From: Alphaproteobacteria bacterium
Lineage (GTDB): Bacteria; Pseudomonadota; Alphaproteobacteria; CAJXXZ01; 1604HC
Direction of reading: 5' to 3'
Length of the DNA: 64,000 nucleotides
Assembly (NCBI GenBank): GCA_023898705.1
Contig: CP060235.1
Coordinates: 310,001 to 374,000, forward strand
Both the position numbers and the translations under genes were made by a program. The stretch's first letter is position 1. Each line of letters opens with the position of its first letter. The notes below the pieces were generated by a model that made no database searches, was not told the origin of the DNA, and saw only the letters and a program-made list of their open reading frames with translations. This document shows positions 43,324 through 52,651 of the stretch, in pieces.

Positions 43324-43774
43324 TTAAAAATTAAACTTGCGAGATTTCTTTAGTAGTTCTACAACATTTGAGCGCCCACCTAATGATGCGTACATTAGTG
43401 CTGTAAAGCCGCAATTGTGATCCGATAAATCAACATTTGCCTTTTTAGCAAGAAGTTTGTTCACAATATCCGCATGCCCATGCCATGATGGCCACATTAG
43501 TGTTGTTCTGCCATCCTTATCCTGTAAATCAACCTTTGCACCTTTAGAAAGAAGTTTGTCCACAACATCCACGTGCCCATATTCCGATGCACACATTAGT
43601 GCTGTTTGGCCATCGTCATCCTGTAAATTAATATTTGCACCGCATTCAATAAGAACCTCGACAGCTTTAATATTGCCCATGTTGGGAAGCAATCATTAAA
43701 GGAGTGTATCCATGCCCACAACTTAAACTATTTACTAAGACCAAACCTAGTATCATTTTATTCATATCAAACAT
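43324..43774 (-). pseudogene. frameshifted exported ankyrin-repeat gene (4 repeats)
   Basis: From ATG 43774 the frame reads MFDMNKMILGLVLVNSLSC, the family signal sequence, then GYTPLMIASQHG, and stops after an extra base near 43690. The ankyrin frame then resumes (IKAVEVLIECGANINLQ) and runs through three more repeats to TAA 43324. Removing one base at about 43680-43690 restores a 148-150 residue protein. It is the best preserved of three remnants in this region. Confidence 0.8.
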
Positions 43775-44554
43775 AGACCAGAGTAACCCAACGTTACAAA
43801 TACAACCGGTATCAACTAGTTTTTCCTTTTGCTTTGCAGCCCTTCCCATTAGCATCCTGAAGTAACTCTTATAATCTTTATTTCCATTGTCTGATGCATA
43901 CATTGATGCTGTCATGCCATATTCAGACTTTTAAATCAACATTTGCATTTTAGCAAGAAGTTTATTCGATAACATCCGCATGCCCAGATGCTGCTGCCCG
44001 CATTTAGTGCGCTGTTTCTCCACATCCATCCTTTAAATCAACATTTGCACTGTAATTAAGAAGGACCCGATAACCCGATATGCTGCGATCGTGATGCTAT
44101 TATTAGTGCTGTTTTGCCATCCCTTATCCTGTAAATTAACATTTGCACCTTTAGCAAGAAGTTTGTTCACAACATCAGCATGCCCATTTTCCGATGCATA
44201 CATTAGCGCTGTTTGGCCCCCATTTATCCTGTAAATCAACATTTGCACTGTAATTAAGAAGGACCTGCATAACCTCGATATGCTCCCTGATCGTGATGCG
44301 CAACATTAGTGTTGTTTTGTTAAAGCTACACTCAAATCAACATTTCATCTAAGAAGTTTATCTACAACATCAGCATGCCCATTTGATGCCAAAATTAGCG
44401 TTGTTGTCTTTATCCCATAAATCAACATTTGCACCGCATTAATAAGAACTGACAGCTCTAACATACCCATGAGGCAATCATTAAAGGAGGCCTACGCCAA
44501 CAACTTAAATTACTTATTATGCCAAACTAATATACTTATTCTAAAATTCATCAT
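43775..44554 (-). pseudogene. decayed ankyrin-repeat gene remnant
   Basis: A family-like start (atgatgaattttagaataag) lies at 44554, followed on the minus strand by recognisable ankyrin units (TALMYASENGHADVVNKLLAKGANVNLQ near 44240-44150). Single-base and short deletions recur every few tens of bases, so no frame runs far. Two internal segments (near 44040-44100 and 44235-44295) are near-duplicates. It is either a decaying gene or a region of poor consensus sequence. Confidence 0.7.
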
Positions 44555-44639
44555 GCTTACATTATAAATATAAACTTAATAAAATCACATAAACGATCAC
44601 ATAAACAATAAGGTTCACCTTCATACCGTACAACTTTGT

Positions 44640-45371
44640 TCAGTATTTAGGAACATCTGCCTTTAGAGAAGTTTGGCTACAACATCAGCATGCCCATTTT
44701 CTGATGCCAACGTAGCTTTTTGCCATAGTTATTCTCTAAATTAACATTTGCATTTTAGCAAGAAGCTATCCACAACATCTGCACGCCCTGCTTCTGCTGC
44801 TACCATTAGTGCTGTTCTGCCAGTTATCCGTAGATTACATTAATTGCATTCAAGAAGTTTTCTCAACATCCAATATTGTCCAATGCTGCATGTGCTGTGT
44901 TGCCCCATTTTTCCTGTAAATCAACATTTGCATTTTAGCAAGAAGCATATCCAAACATCCGCACGCTGCCGATGCCGATTAGTGCTGTTCTGCATCGTCA
45001 TCCTGTAAACAACCTTGATGCAGCAGGAGTTTGACCACCATCCGCATTTGATGTTGTGAGAGAAATACCTGTCCCATTGCCATCCACACCCTTGATCCCA
45101 AATTTTGGAGAAATATTATGTGTCATGCCATCTTTATCAAATCAACATTTGACCATAATCAAGACTTAAACTTCGAGATTTTGATTGTGATGCGACATTA
45201 GTGTGTAGCCATTGTTATTTGTAAATTAACATTTGCACCGCATTCAATAAGAACCCGCACAGCTTCAATGTGTCCACGTAGAGAAGCAATCATTAAAGGA
45301 GTGCATCCATGCTCACAACTTAAATTATTTATTAAGATCAAACTTAATATACTTATTCTAAAATTCATCAT
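44640..45371 (-). pseudogene. decayed ankyrin-repeat gene remnant with intact signal sequence
   Basis: From ATG 45371 the minus strand encodes MMNFRISILSLILINNLSC and CTPLMIASLRGHIEAVRVLIECGANVNL, then loses frame near 45225. Degenerate ankyrin units with many small deletions continue to about 44640. The -10 box TACAAT (45383-45378) six bases before the ATG is retained, so a short exported peptide could still be transcribed and translated. Confidence 0.7.
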
Positions 45372-45377
45372 GCTTAT

Positions 45378-45383
45378 ATTGTA
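45378..45383 (-). promoter_or_regulatory. -10 box of the decayed ankyrin gene, leaderless layout
   Basis: On the minus strand tatgttacaatataagcATG repeats the arrangement seen at the 15525 gene, with TACAAT six bases from the start codon. The -35 region is weak. Confidence 0.45.
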
Positions 45384-45428
45384 ACATAATTAAAAAAATA
45401 AAATTACTCACGCGTTAATCAGAATATT

Positions 45429-45905
45429 CTAGTTTTTGCTGTATTTAATTGTTAAAACTTGAAATTCTTTTGTTCCAGCGGGAGCAGAAAAAATAAACTT
45501 TTCCCCTGCTTTTTTTCCTACCGCAGCCTTGCCAAGTAGCGAGCTAATCGAAATTTTTCCAGATTCATAGTCTGATTCATAATCTCCTACGAACTTATAA
45601 ACGAATTCTATACTATTACTTAAATCAACAAGCGTAGCTTCCGCCCCAAACATTATACTATCACTTGGTTTTGGTGCTAATACTCTTGAATTATTGATCT
45701 TTAATCTAATATTTCTTATTTCTGAATTTATTTTAGCTTGTTCTTCTTTTGCAGCTTTGTATTCAGCATTTTCCGACAAATCACCTAAAGCTCTGGCTTT
45801 TGAAATAGCATCTATAATACGCGGTAAGTTGACCGTTTCTAAAATCTGCAAACGATCTTGCAACTTTTTAAATCCATCTTTTGTGATCGGTTTTTTCATA
45901 ATCAT
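45429..45905 (-). CDS. greA: transcription elongation factor GreA
   Basis: GreA binds the RNA polymerase secondary channel and stimulates cleavage of backtracked transcripts. The 158-residue protein has the N-terminal coiled coil with ARALGDLSENAEYKAAKEEQ, bearing the acidic tip residues, and the C-terminal FKBP-like domain with ISISSLLGKAAVGKKAGEKF and PAGTKEFQVLTI. Normal length. Start ATG 45905, or the second ATG two codons on (MKKPITKDG). Confidence 0.96.
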   Translation of the reverse strand: MIMKKPITKDGFKKLQDRLQILETVNLPRIIDAISKARALGDLSENAEYKAAKEEQAKINSEIRNIRLKINNSRVLAPKPSDSIMFGAEATLVDLSNSIEFVYKFVGDYESDYESGKISISSLLGKAAVGKKAGEKFIFSAPAGTKEFQVLTIKYSKN

Positions 45906-46109
45906 CTATAATACTCTCCATTAACTTAGCAATAAATGCTGATTGATATATTGAAGCTTATTGCATTTATAAATTATTTATGTGAGCATGTCTAGTAAGT
46001 GTGGCTAAAACTTTCTGTGGAATTTTTGAGCTTAAAGCGTGAAACTGTGAAATAAAAGTAGCAGTTTCTCTAAAGTTCCCAGCTGCATCAAAAAACAGAA
46101 GGAGAAGAA

Positions 46110-46973
46110 GTGAATTCAGATAACACAGCAGACAGCAGTAATGTGCAAGAAAATTTAGCGGATGCAAATCATTTGGAAATTGAATCTATAGTAGATTTTA
46201 CTTTCAAAAATTTGACAGATGCTGGTATGCAATTTGGACATAAAGTTGAGAGAACAAATAGAAGGATGATGCCTTATATTTATTCTGAAAAGGATGGAAT
46301 GTATGTTATAAACTTAGGTAAGACAATTCCATTACTTAAGGAAGCTTTGAGAGAAATAAGAAAAAAAGTTGCTAGAAATGGTAAGATTTTATTTGTTGGA
46401 ACAAAACATCAATCAAAACAGGCAGTTAAAGAGGCTGCTCAACAGTGTGCGCAATATTTTATAAGTCAGAAGTGGCTAGGTGGACTACTTACAAACTGGG
46501 GGACCGTTTTAAAATCTATCAAAACCATGAAAGATATGGAAAAAAAGCTTGAAGAGGGTTTCTACAGTAAATATAAAAAACATGAACAAATTAAAATTAA
46601 AAGAAAATACCAAAAATTAGTTAATCTTTTTGAAGGTATTCGTGATATGAATGGTTTGCCTGATTTGATAATAATCACATCTTGCAATGAAAAGACCGCA
46701 ATTAATGAAGCTAAAATTTTGAATATACCTATAGTATTGCTTTTGGATACTGATGGAGATCCTAAAGGTATTACATTCCCAGTTCCTGGAAATGATGATT
46801 CAAGTATTGCTGTGGATCTATTTTGTACTCTTTGCTCTAGAGCTTGTTTGTTAGGTATTCACGATGAGCAGGAGATTCTAAAGAAAAAAGAAGCTTTGAA
46901 GCAGCAACGAGAAGATGAAACTAAAGATGATGAGCATAATCAAAGTGAAATAGAGGAGAATAAAGGTGAATAA
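46110..46973 (+). CDS. rpsB: 30S ribosomal protein S2
   Basis: The 287-residue protein has GMQFGHKVERTNRRMMPYIYSEKDGMYVINLGKT, KQAVKEAAQQCAQYFISQKWLGGLLTNW, and PIVLLLDTDGDPKGITFPVPGNDDS as in S2. An extra 30-residue acidic N-terminal segment (from GTG 46110, preceded by AAGGAG) and a charged C-terminal tail make it longer than E. coli S2 (241). It overlaps the start of tsf by eight bases in the conserved rpsB-tsf order. Confidence 0.96.
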   Translation: MNSDNTADSSNVQENLADANHLEIESIVDFTFKNLTDAGMQFGHKVERTNRRMMPYIYSEKDGMYVINLGKTIPLLKEALREIRKKVARNGKILFVGTKHQSKQAVKEAAQQCAQYFISQKWLGGLLTNWGTVLKSIKTMKDMEKKLEEGFYSKYKKHEQIKIKRKYQKLVNLFEGIRDMNGLPDLIIITSCNEKTAINEAKILNIPIVLLLDTDGDPKGITFPVPGNDDSSIAVDLFCTLCSRACLLGIHDEQEILKKKEALKQQREDETKDDEHNQSEIEENKGE

Positions 46974-47883
46974 AGTTAGTGGTTTGCAAGTTAAATCGTT
47001 AAGAATAAGATCTGGAGCTGGAGTTCTGGACTGCAAGAAAGCTCTTGAAATTTCTAATGGAGACGAAGAATTAGCGATAAAATGGCTTAGAGAAAAGGGT
47101 ATTTCAGCCCATGAAAAGAGATCTTGTAAAGAAACTTCTGAAGGTGTAGTGGCTGGAAAAACTGATGATAGTTCTAGTATGGGTGTGTTAGTTTCTATAA
47201 GATGTGAAACAGATTTTGTGGCTAGAAATGAAAAAATGTGGGGTATGGCTAGAAGTTTGTGTGACGTTTTATTGTCAAATCAAGCTATTAGTGACAGTGA
47301 ACAATTAGAGCAGGCTGATATAAACAATTCAAAAGTCTCTGATGTTTTGATAGATCTCTCAGCTACTATCAAGGAAAATATTAAACTAGGCGAAATTGCT
47401 ATCTTTAGAGCAAAAGACAAGTCTAATGTATATTCTTACATACATGGAAATTTGATTAATATTGATGATAAAAGTACAGCAGAAGATAAGAGAGCTGCTA
47501 AAGAGACAGGTACTCTTGGGGTTATTGTGAGAATTGCTTCTAAAGGAGCTTCTCAAGATACTTTGAATGAGTTTGGAAATAATTTGGCTATGCATATAGC
47601 TGCTATGAATCCTGATGTCATTAGCCAAGAAGATCTAACCGAAGAAATTATTAACAATGAATCTGACATTGCTATGAAAAAGATAAATGAGAACCCTAAT
47701 ACAGCAAATAAAACAGAAGAGCAGAAAAATCAGATTGCTTCTGGAATGGTTAAGAAGGCTGTGGCTGACAGAGTATTATACTTACAGCAATATGCTATTA
47801 ATGATAAATTGACTGTAAAACAAGCTGCTGATGAAGCACAAGTTACAATACTAGAATTTGCAAAAGTGATTATTGGAGCCTGA
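46966..47883 (+). CDS. tsf: elongation factor Ts
   Basis: EF-Ts exchanges GDP for GTP on EF-Tu. The 305-residue protein has the N-terminal UBA-like LRIRSGAGVLDCKKALEISNGDEELAIKWLREKG, the TDFVARNE motif that contacts EF-Tu, and the dimerisation region with HIAAMNPDV. GTG start at 46966, seven bases after GAGGAG, inside the end of rpsB. Length is typical. Confidence 0.96.
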   Translation: MNKVSGLQVKSLRIRSGAGVLDCKKALEISNGDEELAIKWLREKGISAHEKRSCKETSEGVVAGKTDDSSSMGVLVSIRCETDFVARNEKMWGMARSLCDVLLSNQAISDSEQLEQADINNSKVSDVLIDLSATIKENIKLGEIAIFRAKDKSNVYSYIHGNLINIDDKSTAEDKRAAKETGTLGVIVRIASKGASQDTLNEFGNNLAMHIAAMNPDVISQEDLTEEIINNESDIAMKKINENPNTANKTEEQKNQIASGMVKKAVADRVLYLQQYAINDKLTVKQAADEAQVTILEFAKVIIGA

Positions 47884-47885
47884 GT

Positions 47886-48548
47886 GTGCTTGGTTTGGTC
47901 AAAATTTCCGGATCATATTTCTCTACCTATGTTAATGAATTAGAGGATTTTATATCGACTCCTTTACATGGCGTTGTGCTAATGTCAGGTGGTGGTAATA
48001 TCGTGCGTGGAAGAGAGTTTTCCTACTCTAATAGGTTGTTCAAAGATAGAATGGGTATTATGAGTACAGTCATTAATGGTATAAGTTTAGCAGAAAAATT
48101 TGATGCTGTGAGTAGGAAGGTACATTTAGCTTCTCCAGTTTGTGCTGAAGATATAATTAACAAATACGATCCATATGTTATAAAAAATATATTATCGTAT
48201 GATCATAAGACTCAAGTAATTCTTTGCGGTGGATTGGGTTGGTGTGGTAATCTTAGCACTGATACTGCTATGGTTGTTAGAGCTTTGGAGCTGTCTTGTA
48301 CATGGGTTTGTAAGGTATCCAATGTTGGTGGGGTTTTTAATGATGATCCTGCTATTAGTAAAAGTGCTAAAATGATGCAAAAATTGACTTATGCTGATGC
48401 AATTCAGTACAAAGCATATGATGCAGCTTCTATAGTATTGGCCAGAGAAAACAAGCTAAAACTTATGGTTACTAGCTTGCCTAATTTGAAATCCCATCTA
48501 ATTGCTGGAAATTTTAATTCCTTTTGTGGCACTGTGATCGAAGAATAG
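47886..48548 (+). CDS. pyrH: uridylate kinase (divergent)
   Basis: PyrH phosphorylates UMP. The 220-residue protein retains VKISGSYF (KxSGE region), VVLMSGGGNIVRG, MGIMSTVINGISLAEKF, LSTDTAMVVRALELSC, and DPAISKSAKMMQKLTYADAI, in family order. It is about 20 residues shorter and more divergent than most PyrH; the N-terminal KLSGE glutamate is serine. It starts two bases after tsf. The usual next gene, frr, is displaced to 49.97 kb by comF and tpiA on the other strand. Confidence 0.88.
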   Translation: MLGLVKISGSYFSTYVNELEDFISTPLHGVVLMSGGGNIVRGREFSYSNRLFKDRMGIMSTVINGISLAEKFDAVSRKVHLASPVCAEDIINKYDPYVIKNILSYDHKTQVILCGGLGWCGNLSTDTAMVVRALELSCTWVCKVSNVGGVFNDDPAISKSAKMMQKLTYADAIQYKAYDAASIVLARENKLKLMVTSLPNLKSHLIAGNFNSFCGTVIEE

Positions 48549-48549
48549 T

Positions 48550-49254
48550 TTATTTAATAGTCTGAGCTATAGTTAATGTATACACTTGTTTTGCTCCAGC
48601 CTTTTTTAATACTGATGCACATTCACTGAGGGTTGCTCCTGTAGTTTTTACGTCATCAAGCAAAAGCATATTTCTGTTTTTGATCTTGTTTTCATATGTT
48701 GCGTTGAATTCGAATGTTTGTTTAACATTTTCAAATCTATCTTGTCTGTTAAAGTTACTTTGACTTTTAGAAAATTTAGTTTTAAGCAACAAATCATCTA
48801 TACAGGGTTTTTTGACTAATTTTGCTAATTCTTGTGCTAGTAATGAACTTTGATTGTATCCCCTCCATATTGTTCGCCAGTAATGTATTGGAACAGGAGT
48901 TATAAAATCTATTTGATTTATGTATGGCTGTATAGTATTTCTTAATAGGTTTACAAAGAAATTTTGTAAATACATGGCATTCTTATTTTTGTAATGCATA
49001 ATTAGCTTTTTTGAATATTTATCATATTTCAAAGCGCTTCTATTTAAATCAAACATAGGCTCTTTTTGAATACATTGAGCACACATTGAATTTTGTTCTA
49101 TCAGAAATTCAAACGGAGTTCCACATATAATACAGTAGGGCTGTGTTATAAATGTTAATTTTTGCCAACAAGCAATGCATATTCCTTGTGTTTCTACTTC
49201 TTTTTCACAAATATAGCAAATTTCAGGCATTAACACTCTCAGAATCCATTTCAT
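48550..49254 (-). CDS. comF: ComF-family phosphoribosyltransferase-like protein
   Basis: The 234-residue protein begins with a zinc-ribbon region of paired cysteines (CYICEKE, CIACWQ, CIICGTP, CAQCIQ) and ends with a type I phosphoribosyltransferase domain whose PRPP loop reads NMLLLDDVKTTGATLSEC. In between are SALKYDKYSKKLIMHYK and ITPVPIHYWRTIWRGYNQSSLLA. ComF proteins act in DNA uptake or are of unknown role. It overlaps tpiA by four bases. Confidence 0.92.
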   Translation of the reverse strand: MKWILRVLMPEICYICEKEVETQGICIACWQKLTFITQPYCIICGTPFEFLIEQNSMCAQCIQKEPMFDLNRSALKYDKYSKKLIMHYKNKNAMYLQNFFVNLLRNTIQPYINQIDFITPVPIHYWRTIWRGYNQSSLLAQELAKLVKKPCIDDLLLKTKFSKSQSNFNRQDRFENVKQTFEFNATYENKIKNRNMLLLDDVKTTGATLSECASVLKKAGAKQVYTLTIAQTIK

Positions 49255-49865
49255 ACTATTTTTGATATATTAAGAATTGTATTATTGAAATCGTCTGACA
49301 GACTTTCTCTTCCAAAACATAATCCGTCTACGTATTGTATAAATTCTTTATAATTTGTTTTGTTCAGAGAACCTCCATAACATATTGGATTGTCTAGTTT
49401 TTGCCTAATATGATCAATTTCATTTCTTATGTTTGACAAATTTGCTGTTTTCACATTTCCTATCGCATAGTGAGGTTCTAGTACTAGTATTGAATCTTTT
49501 GACAGCGCTCCTAATTCATTAGCTTCTTCAGCATTTTCAATAAAAATAATTGGAGTCAAACCTGCTTTAACAACTTGCGTGATATAGCAGATTGGGTCAG
49601 TTAATTTCTGTTCAGCATGATTGCATAGTACATATTTGATGTTGAAAAGCTTGATTAAATCTAGAGTTGTACTTCCAGTTTCTTTGTCATTTACAAAGTG
49701 TTGGGAACACAAATCTATGTTTGATGAATCGCTTAACTGATTAAAAAAGACGTAATTAGGTGCGATGATATTCGTAAGGTTTGCAATTTTCTTATAGGAC
49801 AAAGCATTTTGTATAGCTGCAGGAGTATAATTACCCTTCCAATTACTTATCACAAAAAAATTCAC
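49251..49865 (-). CDS. tpiA: triosephosphate isomerase (short, divergent)
   Basis: TpiA interconverts dihydroxyacetone phosphate and glyceraldehyde 3-phosphate. The 204-residue sequence has the N-terminal NWK (Asn8, Lys10), a histidine in YVLCNHAE at the place of the electrophile, the catalytic Glu in LVLEPHYAIG, and the phosphate loop ICYGGSL plus DGLCFGRESL. It is about 45 residues shorter than usual and lacks the intact GHSERR motif. Activity is likely but not certain. It is coupled to comF downstream. Confidence 0.85.
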   Translation of the reverse strand: MNFFVISNWKGNYTPAAIQNALSYKKIANLTNIIAPNYVFFNQLSDSSNIDLCSQHFVNDKETGSTTLDLIKLFNIKYVLCNHAEQKLTDPICYITQVVKAGLTPIIFIENAEEANELGALSKDSILVLEPHYAIGNVKTANLSNIRNEIDHIRQKLDNPICYGGSLNKTNYKEFIQYVDGLCFGRESLSDDFNNTILNISKIV

Positions 49866-49965
49866 TATTTAATGTATATAACGTAAAATAAGAAAAGTAC
49901 ATTGTGGGCTTGATTTTTTTCTAATACTTGTCATAAAATGTCATAAATTTTTGAAAGAGGTGCTG

Positions 49966-50535
49966 ATGGAAGTTTGCAACAATATTTTGGATGAATTTAG
50001 TAAGAAAGTTAAAAGTTCTATAGATGTTTTGTACAGTCGTATGGATGGGCTACGTACAGATATCTTATCTCCTGATTTGTTAAACAATGTAGAAATAGAC
50101 CAAAGTGGTCATAAAATTATGATTAAGGCTATTGCTACAGTAACTGTTAACCAAAGTAACAGGACATTAAAAGTTGCTCCTTGGGATAAATCTAATTTGT
50201 CTAGTATAAAAAAAGCTATATTGTCTGCGGATTTAAACCTTAATCCCATTGAACAAAATGGAGGTTTGATAGTTCCTATTCCACCTCTAACTGAAGAAAC
50301 TAGAGCTAAATTAGTTAAAACGTTACACAAATTTAGCAATGATACAAAGATATCCGTTAGAAATATAAGGCAGGATTGTATGACAACGCTTAAAAAGAGC
50401 GAAAAAAGCAAAGAAATTTCTGAAGATGAGCGCAAAAGATGTGAAAAAGATTTGCAAAACAAACTTAAAGCTTTTGAAAATGATATTAGTGATATTGTGA
50501 GCAAAAAAGAAAAGCAAATAATGTCTAAAGATTAA
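49966..50535 (+). CDS. frr: ribosome recycling factor
   Basis: RRF splits the post-termination ribosome with EF-G. The 189-residue protein (ATG 49966 preceded by AAAGAGG; a TTG-start extension to 49951 is unlikely) has the family stretches SRMDGLRTDILSPDLLNNVEID, IKAIATVTVNQSNRTLKVAPWDKSNLSSIKKAI, PPLTEETRAKLVKTLHKFSNDTKISVRNIRQD, and a C-terminal coiled-coil helix. It is separated from pyrH by comF-tpiA. Confidence 0.95.
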   Translation: MEVCNNILDEFSKKVKSSIDVLYSRMDGLRTDILSPDLLNNVEIDQSGHKIMIKAIATVTVNQSNRTLKVAPWDKSNLSSIKKAILSADLNLNPIEQNGGLIVPIPPLTEETRAKLVKTLHKFSNDTKISVRNIRQDCMTTLKKSEKSKEISEDERKRCEKDLQNKLKAFENDISDIVSKKEKQIMSKD

Positions 50536-50734
50536 CTTGTGATGTGGCTTAATTTACTGACTTAGTTAGGTGATCTTAAGTCCGATTTACGGTAAGTTTT
50601 AATTCGAGTTTGTATTTTGTTGTCATTTAATTTATATTTTATGTGTATTACTTTATACTAAACCAACTAAATTTCCATTAAGAAATCTATTTTTTGTATA
50701 GCTATACTTTTAAGAACGGTGCTAAAATGATCGA

Positions 50735-52000
50735 GTGGTATCTGTTATAGTCAAGTTCTTTATAGAAGAAGTAAGTTTTTGGAGTAGGTATTGTGTTAAT
50801 GTGTTGAGGGTTTTCCCCTTGTTTTTCCAATGTTTAAACATTTTAGTAGAAATTGTTTCGTTTACTAGAGTTACTTTCTTCGTAATTGGTTCATACATAT
50901 TGTTTTCTATTGTTGATAAGCCAGTTTACTTTATAGATGAATTGGTTGAGTCTGCTAATACTCTTGCTCACAGTAAGAATGTTGTTTTAAAACATAATAT
51001 TGATAAAGAGGGTATTTCATTTTCTTTTTCTAAAGAAGGTTTGCCTTTGAATCAAGTGACTTTAATTCTTAAAGCTATAAGTGAAGTTGTTCCGTCTGAA
51101 TGGTTACATAAGGCTCAGGTAATTACTAAAGTTTCTGAACAGTTTGGTAAGTACGAGTTCATTGAATCCCATATTAAGGGATTTGGTCTTGGTTTGCATA
51201 TTCAGTTTGTTGAAGATAAAGCGGTTTTGGCTTGGGTTGGTAAGGATGCAAATAATTTAACTAAGGTTCATGTTAGAAAGTCTATTGAAGATTCTTTGAT
51301 GTCTGGTCTGCCTACACCTATTGCTAAGCAGGTTCTAGGCTGTATCCAGAATTCTCAATTGAACAAAGAAAATGTTGTACGCGTTTTTGTTGGGTATGAA
51401 TCTTTTTCTAAGGTTGGAGTTTTTCCTAAAGTCAATTTTGTGAGACTTGAATATAAAGATTCAAAATATTCAGAACTTGTTCGTATTCAAGGCAAAATTT
51501 ATGATGTCAATCGTAAGTTTTCATATAATGATTTAGTTGTGCTACGTAAGCCTGTGGAGGGAAGAGTTTCTTCGAATTATGGCCTTAGAGTTCATCCAAT
51601 ATTTAAAGATCTAAGGATGCATACTGGTATTGATTATGCTGCAAAACTTGGAACGCCTATTTATGCTGTTGCTGATGGTGTTGTGGTTAAAGCAGAAAGG
51701 CATAGGACTTATGGAAATTATGTTGAAATTATGCATCCTTCTTCACGTGGTAAGATTTGTAGTGGTTACGCTCATATGACTAAATTGGTTTTGGCCAAGA
51801 ATCAAAAAGTAAAACAGGGAGATGTAATTGGTTATGTTGGAAGTACTGGGATTGCAACTGGTGCTCACTTACACCATGAGATGAAGGTTGATGGCAAGTT
51901 TGTGAATCCAAATCACCTAAAAACTTTTTATAAAAAGGTAGATGATGCTACTTTGAAAGAATTGAATAAATTAGTTAAATTCTATAATAAAAATTGCTAA
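50735..52000 (+). CDS. M23-family peptidase (LytM domain) with membrane anchor
   Basis: The 421-residue protein starts with one or two hydrophobic segments (about residues 20-62) and ends in an M23 zinc metallopeptidase domain (about 275-400). Motifs include VSSNYGLRVHPIFKDLRMHTGIDYAA (HxxxD) and GAHLHHEMKVDGKFVNP (HxH). Such proteins cleave peptidoglycan cross-links or, as degenerate LytM factors, activate amidases; here the zinc ligands seem intact. The middle region resembles no domain I can name. ORF start is GTG 50735. Confidence 0.9.
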   Translation: MVSVIVKFFIEEVSFWSRYCVNVLRVFPLFFQCLNILVEIVSFTRVTFFVIGSYILFSIVDKPVYFIDELVESANTLAHSKNVVLKHNIDKEGISFSFSKEGLPLNQVTLILKAISEVVPSEWLHKAQVITKVSEQFGKYEFIESHIKGFGLGLHIQFVEDKAVLAWVGKDANNLTKVHVRKSIEDSLMSGLPTPIAKQVLGCIQNSQLNKENVVRVFVGYESFSKVGVFPKVNFVRLEYKDSKYSELVRIQGKIYDVNRKFSYNDLVVLRKPVEGRVSSNYGLRVHPIFKDLRMHTGIDYAAKLGTPIYAVADGVVVKAERHRTYGNYVEIMHPSSRGKICSGYAHMTKLVLAKNQKVKQGDVIGYVGSTGIATGAHLHHEMKVDGKFVNPNHLKTFYKKVDDATLKELNKLVKFYNKNC

Positions 52001-52022
52001 GTTTAAATTTCATGTGAGTCTT

Positions 52023-52553
52023 TTATAAGTTAATGTGGTTTTTCTTTGTTTCGTAAGGGTCAGATAGGTTAAAACTAAATAAGACTTTTTTCTCTATATT
52101 TTGCATAATTACTGCATCTTGCTGAGTTTCATGATCATATCCTAATAAATGTAAAGTTCCATGGAGGACCATATGAAGAAAGTGGCTATTGAAATTTGCC
52201 TTGTCTACTTCTCTCCTCAAAAAATTTGTACAAATAAAAACATCACCTAATATACGAGTGCAGCTTACGTTAGCAGGAATTGTATCTGCTGGGAATGATA
52301 GCACGTTGGTTGCTTTGTCCTTGTTTTTATATTTTTTGTTCAAAAATTTCATATATTTTAAATTTATGCAGTTAATATTTAGAAACACGGTCTGATTATA
52401 CATGTACTTACTAAAGGAAATGGCTTTCTTTACTATATAGACTGAAGCAGGTTGTAGGTGTTCAGGTATATAAGACGTTGTAATATACCAATTTTTTGTA
52501 TAAGTGGGTAAAGGTTTTATTTCTATAAACATAATTAAGCTGAATTGTATCAT
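52023..52553 (-). CDS. ybeY: endoribonuclease YbeY
   Basis: YbeY is a zinc-dependent RNase involved in 16S rRNA 3'-end maturation and ribosome quality control. The 176-residue protein contains the signature HMVLHGTLHLLGYDHE (H-x3-H-x5-H) and, before it, LNKKYKNKDKATNVLSFPAD. Start is ATG 52553 or, more in line with the family, ATG 52532 (MFIEIKPLP); no clear ribosome-binding site decides. Divergent from grpE. Confidence 0.93.
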   Translation of the reverse strand: MIQFSLIMFIEIKPLPTYTKNWYITTSYIPEHLQPASVYIVKKAISFSKYMYNQTVFLNINCINLKYMKFLNKKYKNKDKATNVLSFPADTIPANVSCTRILGDVFICTNFLRREVDKANFNSHFLHMVLHGTLHLLGYDHETQQDAVIMQNIEKKVLFSFNLSDPYETKKNHINL

Positions 52554-52589
52554 ATAAAATTGTTTAATGAAATTGTATTGAGTTTTAAT

Positions 52590-52618
52590 TTGACCATGAT
52601 ATTTTTATATGTTAGAAT
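52590..52618 (+). promoter_or_regulatory. sigma70-like promoter of grpE
   Basis: TTGACC (52590-52595) and TAGAAT (52613-52618) are 17 bases apart. I see no heat-shock (sigma32) consensus or CIRCE inverted repeat upstream of grpE or dnaK, so regulation of these chaperones may be constitutive here. Confidence 0.6.
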
Positions 52619-52651
52619 TCCAGTGTCTACTTGGTAGTCTATTGGAGGGTA

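Noticed and set aside
43775..45371. Insertion sequence or transposase fragments in the 44-45 kb region
   Set aside because: All recognisable translated pieces are ankyrin units and the family signal sequence; no terminal inverted repeats or transposase motifs were seen.
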